Part shown: piece after piece, positions 40,625-47,919 of the stretch
Layout: each line of letters begins with the position of its first letter
How positions within the stretch are numbered: the first letter of the stretch is position 1
Source: Oscillospiraceae bacterium
Lineage (GTDB): Bacteria; Bacillota; Clostridia; Oscillospirales; Oscillospiraceae
Length of the DNA: 50,768 nt
NCBI GenBank assembly: GCA_022799035.1
Contig: JAAWNQ010000014.1
Location: 1 to 50,768 of the forward strand
Direction: 5' to 3'
Position numbers and translations under genes: made by a program
The notes under the pieces: generated by a model
Told to the model about the DNA's origin: nothing
What the model saw: only the letters and a program-made list of their open reading frames with translations
The model's database searches: none

Positions 40625-41695
40625 TCAGTCGTATCCAAAATAGGCGAAAAGCTGGTCGATCTCTTCCTCTGTAAGCGTGTCGCTGCGGCCCACAATCTTA
40701 CCTTCTACAGTCCACTGCCAGACCACATCCCCATCATTCTCTTTGGTGGGCTGCCAGTCGGGGGCGGGTTCCTCGGTCAGAAAGTGGGTGGGGACAAACT
40801 CTCCGTCCCGGAATTCGTATATTCCCCAGGTGTGGGAGGCCGCCGAGTTCCGATGAAAGCTCAAAATACGCTTATTATCCGAATCAATGGTGGGGAACCA
40901 GATATCCGCGTAGCTGGGGCACTCCTCAAAGCTGCTATCCCTTTGCAGATAGCAATCATAGGTCAGGAAGCCTTGATTCCCGTGGTGTCCCGTACAGGCC
41001 AGCAGATCGGGCAGACCGTCGAAGTCCACGTCCTCATCATAGAGGAGTTTCTCCTCTGGATCCACATCCGGCCAGCTATAATCCCACATCTCAAAGACTT
41101 GGCAGTCCTGTCCGCCCTCCCGGGAGATGAGGACCTTCTCCTCCTGATAACTCATCTCCGGGGTATTATTATAATAGTCGGATTCCAGCCACTCGAACAC
41201 CCAGCCGTCGGCACGGATACGGGCATAGCCCACAAGGTTGCCCAACACAGCCTCCTCCAAGGGGATAGGGGCCAGCAGAAGGTCGGGGGAAAGGATCTCC
41301 CCCTCCTCTGCCCGGAGGGCCAGCCGCCCCTCAGCCTCGGCCCGCCAGACTTCCCCGGTGTGGAAGTAGGTCACAGTGCCCACATCCCCGGAGACCACCT
41401 GGATGTCATACCCCTCCCCGGACCAGCCGATGTCCTTCAGGTCCATGGTCCGCCAGGAGTCCGGGCAGGTGTAGACCACCGTTCCGTCCTCCGCCAGCAC
41501 CCGGAAGGAGGCCATGGCCGTCTCCGCCGTATCCCGCCGAAAGCTCTCCAGAATGTGATCCCCTCTGGGGGTCCGCTCTCCCTCCCAATCGTGGGCCGAC
41601 TCCCGGATGCTGCCCTGAAGGAACAGGAGGAGAGCAAGGCCCACTAACAGCAGAAGGGAGAATCCTGATAGAAGGAATACCGCCCTCTTTTTCAC
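40625..41695 (-). CDS. Membrane-anchored protein of unknown function in the cysS operon
   Basis: 356 residues from GTG 41695, the first start after the T-box terminator. One N-terminal hydrophobic helix (about 4-30, LLLLVGLALLLFLQ) suggests an uncleaved anchor, with the rest outside. The outer part contains DVDFDGLPDLLACTG, an EF-hand/FG-GAP-like calcium motif, and a SFHRNSAASHTWGIYEF segment like that in the XAC2610-type proteins. Five cysteines are visible. It stands between the cysteine T-box and cysS and shares their transcript. No enzymatic role is recognised; a link to cysteine availability is inferred only from position. Confidence 0.72.
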   Translation of the reverse strand: MKKRAVFLLSGFSLLLLVGLALLLFLQGSIRESAHDWEGERTPRGDHILESFRRDTAETAMASFRVLAEDGTVVYTCPDSWRTMDLKDIGWSGEGYDIQVVSGDVGTVTYFHTGEVWRAEAEGRLALRAEEGEILSPDLLLAPIPLEEAVLGNLVGYARIRADGWVFEWLESDYYNNTPEMSYQEEKVLISREGGQDCQVFEMWDYSWPDVDPEEKLLYDEDVDFDGLPDLLACTGHHGNQGFLTYDCYLQRDSSFEECPSYADIWFPTIDSDNKRILSFHRNSAASHTWGIYEFRDGEFVPTHFLTEEPAPDWQPTKENDGDVVWQWTVEGKIVGRSDTLTEEEIDQLFAYFGYD

Positions 41696-41712
41696 CGTCT
41701 CACCCCCACAAG

Positions 41713-41943
41713 ATAAAAAACGCCTCCCATGCCCGTAGGCATGAGAGGCGTAGTTACGCGGTTCCACTCTCGTTTTCACTCAAAGGCCGCTAACGGGGCC
41801 GAACCGGAAGGCATTACCCTCCGCGCTCCCGGACGCAATTCACGCCCGGCCCTTCCCTGAGTCCGCTCTCAGCCGTTGGCGGACTCTTTCTGTCGGGGAC
41901 TGCGGGGCGTTACTTTTCCGTTCATGGCGCATGGTGGCTTTGT
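41713..41943 (-). promoter_or_regulatory. T-box riboswitch, cysteine specifier
   Basis: The leader contains the T-box sequence GAGTGGAACCGCG (41757-41769, minus strand) and a terminator hairpin with arms 41720-41733 and 41738-41751 plus TTTTTT. Upstream, stem I includes GTGAAT-TGC-G, placing a TGC cysteine codon (41835-41837) at the specifier. The tRNA-end-pairing TGGA fits a U discriminator, which is what tRNA-Cys carries. Uncharged tRNA-Cys should favour antitermination. It lies directly before the unknown membrane protein and cysS. Confidence 0.92.
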
Positions 41944-41949
41944 GCTAGT

Positions 41950-41978
41950 ATATTATCACGTTGGAAAAAGAGTGTCAA
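41950..41978 (-). promoter_or_regulatory. Promoter of the T-box-cysS operon
   Basis: Minus-strand perfect TTGACA (41973-41978) and TAATAT (41950-41955) with a 17-base spacer place the transcript start near 41943, the beginning of the T-box leader. Confidence 0.75.
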
Positions 41979-41997
41979 GAGGGGGGCATAGAGAAGA

Positions 41998-42025
41998 CCG
42001 CCGTCCATCAAGAGATGGACGGCGG
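41998..42025 (-). terminator. Hairpin after the DUF378 gene
   Basis: 12-bp perfect arms (41998-42009 and 42014-42025) lie just beyond the DUF378 stop. The T tract on the minus strand is weak (TCTTCTCT). Confidence 0.6.
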
Positions 42026-42031
42026 CCTCTT

Positions 42032-42238
42032 TCAGGTGCGATCCTCCACCGGGTCGCTCTCCCGGAACAGCAGGGAGATACACCAGATGGCGCCAAGGCC
42101 CACCAGGGTGTATACGACCCGGCTCAGGGCGCTGTCGGCTCCGCCGAAAAGAAAGGCCACCACATCGAAGCCGAAGATCCCGATGCTGCCCCAGTTGAGT
42201 CCGCCTACAATGGCCAGAGTCAGGGCGATCTTATCCAT
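42032..42238 (-). CDS. DUF378 family membrane protein
   Basis: 68 residues from ATG 42238. The MDKIALTLAIVGGLNWGSIGIFGFDVV opening and the YTLVGLGAIWCISLLF helix match the DUF378 (YuzA-like) family of two-helix membrane proteins of unknown function. ATG 42244 is also possible. It has its own promoter at 42304-42332, and a perfect 20-bp palindrome sits just upstream of that. Confidence 0.82.
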   Translation of the reverse strand: MDKIALTLAIVGGLNWGSIGIFGFDVVAFLFGGADSALSRVVYTLVGLGAIWCISLLFRESDPVEDRT

Positions 42239-42303
42239 GATCATAGTCCTCAGAAACCTCCTCAAAATGGACTTCTGGAACAGTGTAACCTTTGTTTCCG
42301 GTT

Positions 42304-42332
42304 TTTATACGAAAAGAGGATAAAATTTTCAA
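42304..42332 (-). promoter_or_regulatory. Promoter of the DUF378 gene
   Basis: Minus-strand TTGAAA (42327-42332) and TATAAA (42304-42309) with a 17-base spacer, about 66 bases before the start codon. Confidence 0.65.
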
Positions 42333-42346
42333 AAATGGCCTCTTAC

Positions 42347-42366
42347 ATTGTATCACGTGATACAAT
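42347..42366. promoter_or_regulatory. Perfect 20-bp palindrome near the MFS stop codon
   Basis: ATTGTATCAC and its exact mirror GTGATACAAT meet with no spacer. It overlaps the last codons of the MFS gene and lies 15 bases upstream of the DUF378 -35 element. No T tract follows on the minus strand, so it looks like an operator rather than a terminator. Confidence 0.55.
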
Positions 42367-43573
42367 TTTTCTTCTCCAGGATCCGGCGGGCCTGCCAGGT
42401 GAGGCCCAGGCAGGCGACCAGAGTCAGGAGAGGGGGCAGGTAGGGAGGAAACCGGTCCAGAAGAAGACCCTGGAGCCCCTGACCCAAGGGCATGGCGCAG
42501 GTGGCCGCCGCCGTGACGAAGGAGCCCACCTTTCCCAGCAGAGGGGCGGGGGTGACGGTCTGGAAATAGGTCTGGGCCAGAATGGAGAAGATCCCGGCGC
42601 AGGTCATGCCCAGCAGGGCGGAGAGGAGCAGGACCAGCCAGGAGCCCAGGGGGACGGAGAGGACAGCCACCGCCGGGACCATGGCCGCCGGGGAGAGAGA
42701 GGCCAGGAGAAGATACCGCCAGGACCGGGGGAAGGTGAGGCGGCTTCCCAATATCCCCACCAGGACGGCCCCCAGGATGGTCCCCAGGCCCATGGCGGCC
42801 TCCACCAGGGAGTAGAGCTGGCTGGACAGGCCCAGGGTGACCTTGACGAAGTAGGGAAGCCCCACAATATAGAGGGAGGAGAGGAACAGGTTCATCCCCG
42901 CCACCACCCCCAGAAGGGGGAGGAGACCCGAGCGGGAGAGGAAGGAGCCGGCCTCCTTCAGGTCGTTCCAGGGGGCGGACGCTCCGCCCTTGGCGGAGGC
43001 GGGGGTGAAGGGGATCCGGAGGAAGCATTCCATCACCGCCGAACACAGAAAGCAGAAGGAGCTGACCAGACAGAGGGGACCTATTCCCCAGAAGCCGTAA
43101 ACCGCGCCCCCCAGGACGGGGCCAAGGAGGGAGGACAGGGCGGCCACCTGGGTGGCCAGGGCGTTGGCCCGGGTCAATTCCTCCTGGGGGACCAGCAGGG
43201 GCAGGGAGGAGAGGACGGAGGGCTGGTAGCAGGCCTGGATGGCGGACAGGGTCAATAGAAGAAGGGCGGGAGGAAGGGTGGAGCCGTTCTGCCCAAAGAG
43301 GGCGAAGTTCCAGACCGCCAGGGCGGTGAGAAAGTCCAGAGCGTACATGATCCTCTGCCGGGGAAGTCGGTCGGCCAACACGCCTCCCATGGGGGAGAGG
43401 AGAACGGTGGGGACCATGGAGGCCGCCAGCACCCCGCCGAAGACGGCGGCGGAGCCTGTCAGGTCCAAAACATAGAGGGAGAGGGCGAAGCGGACCATGG
43501 CGTTGCCCAGGAGGGAGACGATCTGGCCCAGGAGCATGAGGGAGAAATCCCGGGAGAAGAGCTTTGCTTTCAT
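42353..43573 (-). CDS. MFS transporter, EntS/MFS_3-like exporter
   Basis: 406 residues with about 12 hydrophobic helices. The opening FSRDFSLMLLGQIVSLLGNAMVRFALSLYVLDLTGSAA and motif A-like GGVLADRLPRQRIM place it in the EntS/MFS_3-type efflux group. It probably expels a small toxic compound using the proton gradient. GAGG precedes ATG 43573. A TetR regulator gene lies upstream on the same strand, and a copy of the TetR-palindrome half-site occurs in front of this gene, so it is likely the regulated pump. The substrate is unknown. Confidence 0.87.
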   Translation of the reverse strand: MKAKLFSRDFSLMLLGQIVSLLGNAMVRFALSLYVLDLTGSAAVFGGVLAASMVPTVLLSPMGGVLADRLPRQRIMYALDFLTALAVWNFALFGQNGSTLPPALLLLTLSAIQACYQPSVLSSLPLLVPQEELTRANALATQVAALSSLLGPVLGGAVYGFWGIGPLCLVSSFCFLCSAVMECFLRIPFTPASAKGGASAPWNDLKEAGSFLSRSGLLPLLGVVAGMNLFLSSLYIVGLPYFVKVTLGLSSQLYSLVEAAMGLGTILGAVLVGILGSRLTFPRSWRYLLLASLSPAAMVPAVAVLSVPLGSWLVLLLSALLGMTCAGIFSILAQTYFQTVTPAPLLGKVGSFVTAAATCAMPLGQGLQGLLLDRFPPYLPPLLTLVACLGLTWQARRILEKKNCIT

Positions 43574-43660
43574 AGGTTGACCTCGATTCTTGGTTTTTAT
43601 AGATACCGGCAGTTGGTATGTATATAGGGAAAAGGATCCGCCCCAGGGGTGGGGCGGGAA

Positions 43661-43692
43661 AGTTAAAAATGAAAAGTTAAAAGTGAAAAATT
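43661..43692. repeat. A-rich dispersed repeat copy
   Basis: AGTTAAAAATGAAAAGTTAA and the following AAGTGAAAAA repeat the arm of the MITE-like element at 32771-32924. It lies between the TetR stop and the MFS promoter region. Confidence 0.55.
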
Positions 43693-43698
43693 ACAATT

Positions 43699-44343
43699 TT
43701 ATTGGCTGGAGAGCTTGGGGGCGAGGCGGGTGTAGTAGGCGTCCAGGGTGTCCATGAGGGCCTGGTCGAAGACGGGGACGCCCAGGGTGTCGGTCATGGC
43801 CTTGAGAAAACGGAATTTGGACAGGAACTCCTCCCGGGTATGGGAGAAGACGCCGGCCCACAGGTTCAGCAGGAGGAGACAGCTCTCGGCCAGCTCCCTG
43901 GGGTAGGCGGTGGTGATGGAGCCGTCGGCGATCCCCTCCTCCAGAAGCCGCTGGATGATGGGGGCGGCGTCCCGGATGGAGGTGGTGAGCATGAGGTGGA
44001 TGAGCTGGGGGTTATTCTGGAAGGAGACGGAGATGTTGTCAATATCCAGCTTTCCCGGGTCGGCCAGCTGGCGGCGGAGGAGCTCCCGGAGCTTTTCCAG
44101 GCCGGAGAGGGAGGAATCCTCCATGACGTCGAACATGTGGGAGTCCACATAGTACTGGTCGTAAAGGTGGTCCAGGATATCCTCCTTGCTCTTGAAATGG
44201 TGGTACACCGCCCCCTTGCTCATGCCCAGGGCGGTCACGATATCCTGGAGGGTGGTGTGGTCATAGCCCTTTTCGGAGAAGAGGCGGAAGGAGACCTCCA
44301 GGATCTTTTTCCGGGTCTGCTCGGGATATTTGTTGCGGGACAT
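43699..44343 (-). CDS. TetR family transcriptional regulator
   Basis: 214 residues from ATG 44343, after GGAGAGGAGG. The N-terminal helix-turn-helix is KKILEVSFRLFSEKGYDHTTLQDIVTALGMSKGAVYHHFKSKEDIL, typical of TetR. The ligand-binding C-terminal part is all-helical and diverse. It lies 125 bases upstream of the MFS gene on the same strand. A perfect palindrome at 44368-44388 lies just after its own promoter, and its half occurs before the MFS gene, so it probably represses both. Confidence 0.9.
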   Translation of the reverse strand: MSRNKYPEQTRKKILEVSFRLFSEKGYDHTTLQDIVTALGMSKGAVYHHFKSKEDILDHLYDQYYVDSHMFDVMEDSSLSGLEKLRELLRRQLADPGKLDIDNISVSFQNNPQLIHLMLTTSIRDAAPIIQRLLEEGIADGSITTAYPRELAESCLLLLNLWAGVFSHTREEFLSKFRFLKAMTDTLGVPVFDQALMDTLDAYYTRLAPKLSSQ

Positions 44344-44367
44344 GGGGTCGCCTCCTCTCCTGCTCAC

Positions 44368-44388
44368 ATACATACCGTTGGTATGTAT
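44368..44388. promoter_or_regulatory. TetR-type operator, ATACATACC-GTT-GGTATGTAT
   Basis: Nine-base perfect arms around a three-base centre. The site directly follows the -10 element of the TetR promoter. The 13-base half GTTGGTATGTATA recurs at 43612-43624 before the MFS gene. Confidence 0.78.
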
Positions 44389-44391
44389 AAT

Positions 44392-44420
44392 AAAATAGCA
44401 GAAGGGGGGAGGAATGTCAA
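44392..44420 (-). promoter_or_regulatory. Promoter of the TetR gene
   Basis: Minus-strand TTGACA (44415-44420) and TATTTT (44392-44397) are 17 bases apart. The -35 overlaps the stop of the upstream 115-residue gene. Confidence 0.65.
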
Positions 44421-44764
44421 GAGGGGGAGCGGCGGAATTTTTTCCGGCGGTGGTCGTCCCAGCGTTTTTGCTCCAGGGCCTTCCGGCGCCAAAAGCGCTT
44501 GAGGGGGAGAGAGGCGGCCCTGGGATCCCGCCGATCCATGGCATTCAGGTATATCCCAAATTTCTGGGCCCACTCCAGATTGGAAAGGCGATGATCGTTA
44601 AGGACCCGTTTCAGCTTTTGCTGATAGACCTTGAGCCGGGCCTCGTACCAAATCTGGACCTGCTCCTCCAGCCACCGGTCCTCCTTCGGGGTCAGTGTGG
44701 GGACGCGGCCTTGGGCCTGTAATTTGGATAGGGTGTCGCGGTATTCCTCGTGGAAGAATTGCAT
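44417..44764 (-). CDS. Basic protein of unknown function
   Basis: 115 residues, rich in Arg, Lys and Trp. GAGGTG lies before ATG 44764 and a good promoter precedes that. Helical charged text such as WLEEQVQIWYEARLKVYQQKLKRVLND and a basic tail ending KKFRRSPS suggest nucleic-acid or protein binding; no family is recognised. It is divergent from the XRE regulator and shares its control region. Confidence 0.6.
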   Translation of the reverse strand: MQFFHEEYRDTLSKLQAQGRVPTLTPKEDRWLEEQVQIWYEARLKVYQQKLKRVLNDHRLSNLEWAQKFGIYLNAMDRRDPRAASLPLKRFWRRKALEQKRWDDHRRKKFRRSPS

Positions 44765-44781
44765 GAAATCACCTCAACCCC

Positions 44782-44819
44782 ATTATAGGTCAATATCACC
44801 CTAATTTCAATAGGTCAAT
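44782..44819. promoter_or_regulatory. Divergent control region with direct repeats
   Basis: On the minus strand TTGAAA (44805-44810) and perfect TATAAT (44782-44787) are 17 apart, driving the 115-residue gene. ATAGGTCAAT occurs twice (44785 and 44810), 25 bp apart. The left copy overlaps the -10 element and the right copy starts at the edge of the -35, a likely site for the adjacent XRE regulator. Confidence 0.6.
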
Positions 44820-44845
44820 TTGCCATAATATGCGTGGGTGATGTT

Positions 44846-45064
44846 ATGTCCAGATTAAAAGACCTGAGGAAGAAACGGCAGTATACGCAGATGAAAATGC
44901 AGATGCTGACCGGGATCGACCAGAGCGATTATTCCAAAATCGAGAGCGGGAAGCGGTATTACAGCTTTGAGCAATGCCGGAAGATTGCTTTGGCTTTGGA
45001 TACCAGTATGGATTATCTGGCTGAGCTTACCGATGAGGAGAAGCCTTATCCGAGGAAGAAATAG
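44846..45064 (+). CDS. XRE family (Cro/C1-type) transcriptional regulator
   Basis: 72 residues from ATG 44846; a GTG at 44834 is possible. It is a single helix-turn-helix: LKDLRKKRQYTQMKMQMLTGIDQSDYSKIESGKRYYSFEQCRKIALALDTSMDYLAEL, the standard five-helix XRE fold with little else. The leader is very short, as a CATAAT -10 lies at 44824. Base composition is less GC-rich than most of the window. It probably controls itself and the divergent gene. Confidence 0.85.
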   Translation: MSRLKDLRKKRQYTQMKMQMLTGIDQSDYSKIESGKRYYSFEQCRKIALALDTSMDYLAELTDEEKPYPRKK

Positions 45065-45100
45065 GTGGTGCCGTTTGTTTGGTGGTTGTCATCAAACTTA

Positions 45101-45170
45101 TCACTGGGCAGTGTGGGGGACTATTCTTTGTTGGGCCAAAGAATAGCCCCCCACGCCCCCCAAGAAAGCC
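45101..45170 (+). repeat. 70-bp repeat, left copy
   Basis: Begins TCACTGGG and contains the hairpin GGGGGACTATTCTTTG...CAAAGAATAGCCCCCC, then CCCCCCAAGAAA. It is a near-identical inverted partner of 45672-45741. Confidence 0.75.
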
Positions 45171-45516
45171 CTAAGGTCAAGACCAAGCGTTCTAACGCTC
45201 GGCTCTAACGTCTTTACGCAACAAATCCCGCTTGCCCCGCACCCGTGCGTACGTCTGAGGGACACTGAAAGAGACATTGCTGAAAGTACGCCGCCTCTAT
45301 CCTACCCAGCTTAGGCCTGGTTCCTCTCAGGCGGGCGGGTTTGGAACCCGCCCCTACGAGACCGTGCCGTTTTATTATACCTGGGTGGGCGGCAACAAGG
45401 GGCACCCCTACGGAAGGAAGCGAAGCCATTCCTTGTGGGGGCGGTGCCAGCCCTTGACCTTTGTCTTTGGGACTTTGGGGGAGAGAAGGCGGGACATGAA
45501 ACGAATAATAAACTGA

Positions 45517-45560
45517 ACCCCCACGGCGTTACGAAGTAAGCCGTGGGGGTAAACTTTTTT
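45517..45560 (+). terminator. Strong orphan terminator-like hairpin
   Basis: ACCCCCACGGC (45517-45527) pairs with GCCGTGGGGGT (45540-45550), with an inner TTAC/GTAA stem and AAACTTTTTT after. No gene ends nearby, so any transcript it ends must be non-coding. Confidence 0.55.
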
Positions 45561-45671
45561 GTTAGGACAGCCATGGGAGGGATCCAATGGGAGGGGGCCC
45601 GCAGGCCCCCTCCCTTGGTCGTTGAGAGAGGGGGTCCAGGGGGAGAGAGAGTCGAAACTCTCTCTCCCTGG

Positions 45672-45741
45672 CGGTTTCTTGGGGGGTCTGGGGGGCTATT
45701 CTTTGCCGCTCAAAGAATAGTCCCCCAGCTTCACCCAGTGA
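45672..45741 (-). repeat. 70-bp repeat, right copy (inverted)
   Basis: Reverse complement of 45101-45170 with a few differences. The two copies enclose about 500 bases without a gene. Confidence 0.75.
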
Positions 45742-45971
45742 AAGGAGAAGAAAAACCACCCGAGGAGGATCCCTTACCAATAGAGCCGGCATCCGGGCGA
45801 TTCCTGAATTGTCCCTACGGATGTGCTGTTTTGTCAGAAAAGTACCATGCCCAGGTGGCGCGCCGGGTCGTCGCGCCCCACGAATGAGAAGTGAGAAGGT
45901 CAGGGTCAAAAACAAAGGGCCAGGGACAAGGGACAAGGGACAAGGTCAAGGGTGGGTGCTTTGGATAAAGA

Positions 45972-45998
45972 AAAGGCCCCCGGGAACCGGGGGCCTTT
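45972..45998 (-). terminator. Terminator of the cytidine deaminase gene
   Basis: 12-bp perfect arms (45972-45983 and 45987-45998) around GAA are followed by TTTTCTTT on the minus strand, just after the deaminase stop. Confidence 0.85.
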
Positions 45999-46001
45999 CG
46001 C

Positions 46002-46397
46002 TCAATTCAGGGATTTGGGGCCAAAGCCCATGGGGAACAGGTCGGACAGAGAGGTCTTTATGAACTCCCGGTCCTCCCGGCCCAGAAGGAGCTCCAGGTT
46101 GGGGGCGAATTCATAGAGCATCTGGCGGCAGGCCCCGCAGGGGGCGCAGAAATCGGAGCAGTTGCCCACGATAGCCAGCTTGACGAAGTCATCCCGGTGG
46201 CCCTCGCTCACCGCTTTCACCAGGGCGGTGCGCTCGGCGCAGATGGTGGAGCCGTAGGCGGCGTTCTCCACGTTGCAGCCGGTGAATACCGTGCCGTCGG
46301 CACAGAGAAGAGCGGCGCCCACGGGGAACTTGGAGTAGGGGACGTAGGAGCGGGAGAGCATGTCATAGGCCAGATCGGCCAGGGCCCGGTCGGTCAT
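46002..46397 (-). CDS. cdd: Cytidine deaminase
   Basis: 131 residues. Zinc ligands and catalytic Glu are Cys53-x-Glu55 (CAERTAL), Cys87 and Cys90 (CAPCGACRQ). The opening YVPYSKFPVGAALL and CNVENAAYG are exact family text for homotetrameric Cdd. It turns cytidine and deoxycytidine into uridine and deoxyuridine for salvage, feeding uridine phosphorylase at 9253. It lies 18 bases downstream of the broken deacetylase gene and may share its transcript. Confidence 0.95.
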   Translation of the reverse strand: MTDRALADLAYDMLSRSYVPYSKFPVGAALLCADGTVFTGCNVENAAYGSTICAERTALVKAVSEGHRDDFVKLAIVGNCSDFCAPCGACRQMLYEFAPNLELLLGREDREFIKTSLSDLFPMGFGPKSLN

Positions 46398-46415
46398 GGG
46401 GATCCCTCCTTAAAC

Positions 46416-47681
46416 TTATTTGCTGAAGTCGTAGCCCAGGTTGGGACGTACGTCCAGGTCGATGATATCCTTGGCGTCATAGAACTGGAGATAGCGGGAG
46501 CGGGACCAGCGCAGGGTCTTGCCGTCGGGATGGAGCCGGTCGCAGATGACGGCGGAGATGGTCTGCTTTACCTGAGAATAGGAGCTGATGCCCACGCTGG
46601 CGAAGATGCGGAAGCCCTGGCTCTGGAGCCATTTGAACTGCTCGCCGTAGTTCTCCCCCTGGTCGTGGTCCCCGTCGGGGCGGGCGCCGTGGGGATAGAA
46701 CAGGATGTTGGTGGGACCCACCAGACTGCCCACCTCCTCGGCCCAGCGGAGGGTGTCCCGCTGGATCTGGGCCATGGAGCGGGTGGAGAGGTTGATATGG
46801 CCCCAGGTGTGGGAGCCAAAGTACCAGCCGGTGTCCTTCAGCCGCTGGATGATGGGCTTGACCGCCTCCTACTCCGCCTTCCGGTTGGCGTCGAAGGCGG
46901 GGCGGCGGGGATCGTCGGGGCCGATGTCGATGTCATTCTGGGTGCGGTAGCCCAGGATGCCCTCGTAGCCGGTGAGGGAGAGGCAGCCCTTCACCCCGAA
47001 GGGGGAGAAGTCGGGGTGCTCCCGGATGAATTTGTCCAGGATGGTGATGGCGTCCAGGTCCTGGGTGAGGAAGGTCTCCTGGGTATAGGGGTCGGTGCAC
47101 TCGGCCCAGAGCTCCCCGTCCTCCCCGATGACCAGCTTGGAGGTGAAGCCCTCCTCCAGCATATAGGGGTAATAGTTGGTGTCATCATAAGAGATAATGA
47201 GAGGCTTTTTGCCCTCGGGGACCTTTATGGTGTTGCGCTGCATCCGGGGGCCGGAGGCGGTCTCCACCTCGCTCCACACGTCGGTCATGCTGACGATGAC
47301 ATAGCCCTTGTCGTAGACATTCTGGAGGATCTTGTTATACTCGTCCACGGTGACCATCCAGTCGTCCAGGCCCTCCTTCTGGGACTGGGAGGAGGGGCAG
47401 TCGTGGAAGCCCCACTGGGGATAGGCGATGACAGGGTGGAAGAAGATGTGCTCCACCACCTGGTCGGGGCCCCAGTCCACCAGAGGGACGGCGGGCATGG
47501 TGGGGGTCGGCTCGGGGGTGGGGGTGGGTTCCTGGGAGGGCTCCGCCGACTGGGTGGGAGCGGAGCTTCCCTGGGCGGCGGGGTTGTCCTTGGGGTCCTT
47601 TTTGCCGCCGCAGGCGGAGAGGGAGAGGAGAGAGGCAAGAACGAGGGAGAGGGCAAGTCCCCGTTTTACGGCATGTTTCAT
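46416..47681 (-). pseudogene. Polysaccharide deacetylase lipoprotein interrupted by in-frame TAG
   Basis: One continuous reading frame of 422 codons is cut by a single amber codon at 46869-46871 (codon 271). Before it: a lipoprotein signal with lipobox LSAC, a Pro/Thr/Glu-rich linker, and the NodB-domain SYDDTNYY with the catalytic Asp pair. After it: GSHTWGHINLS with the HxxxH zinc ligands, then a normal C-terminal half. The flanking text KAE-stop-EAVKPIIQRL suggests a TGG (Trp) to TAG change. The truncated product would lack the zinc site and be inactive. If intact it would remove acetyl groups from a cell-wall or extracellular sugar. A sequencing error or readthrough are alternatives. Confidence 0.85.
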
Positions 47682-47717
47682 GGCGGATTCGCTTCCTTTT
47701 CTTTAGTATGTGATTTC

Positions 47718-47745
47718 ATTATACTGGAGCGGGCTCAAAAAACAA
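47718..47745 (-). promoter_or_regulatory. Promoter of the deacetylase gene
   Basis: Minus-strand TTGTTT (47740-47745) and perfect TATAAT (47718-47723) with a 16-base spacer, 36 bases before the start codon. Confidence 0.6.
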
Positions 47746-47834
47746 CAACAAAAGTCTTACAAATTATTGACAACTTTCCGTTGGTATAAAAATCTCCCGG
47801 GGGGAGGAAAAATAGGATACTTTCTTTTTTTCTG

Positions 47835-47863
47835 TTGCAAATCCCGGGAGAATCTGGTAAGAT
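47835..47863 (+). promoter_or_regulatory. Promoter of the polytopic membrane protein gene
   Basis: TTGCAA (47835-47840) and TAAGAT (47858-47863) with a 17-base spacer. A GCCCGTC/GACGGGC hairpin (47880-47900) lies in the leader just before the ribosome site. Confidence 0.6.
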
Positions 47864-47919
47864 AAGCGGAGACTATATTGCCCGTCCCAAAGAGACGGGC
47901 TTTCGCAGGAGATGTGCAA

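Larger units (their letters stand above)
45065..46001. other. Gene-free block rich in hairpins
   Basis: No convincing gene is seen over 937 bases; the open frames lack ribosome sites and recognisable protein text. It holds two 70-bp inverted copies (45101-45170, 45672-45741). It also has hairpins at 45333-45353, 45517-45550, 45589-45615 and about 45640-45668, and three GGGACAA units at 45923-45943. It looks like an accumulation of dispersed intergenic repeats. Confidence 0.6.

Noticed and set aside
39242-41647. Open frame of about 800 codons antisense to cysS and the unknown protein
   Set aside because: Shadow translation; cysS motifs on the other strand are exact.
45277-45516. Possible short gene in the gene-free block
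   Set aside because: The translated text is Arg/Gly-rich over a palindromic repeat, there is no ribosome site, and stops occur soon in other frames.
45923-45943. Three 7-base GGGACAA units as a possible CRISPR or iteron array
   Set aside because: Only three very short units with no spacers and no nearby cas or rep gene; a simple slippage repeat.
46197-47789. 530-codon plus-strand frame opposite the broken deacetylase
   Set aside because: Shadow of GC-rich codons; the deacetylase signal peptide, lipobox and NodB motifs are all on the minus strand.
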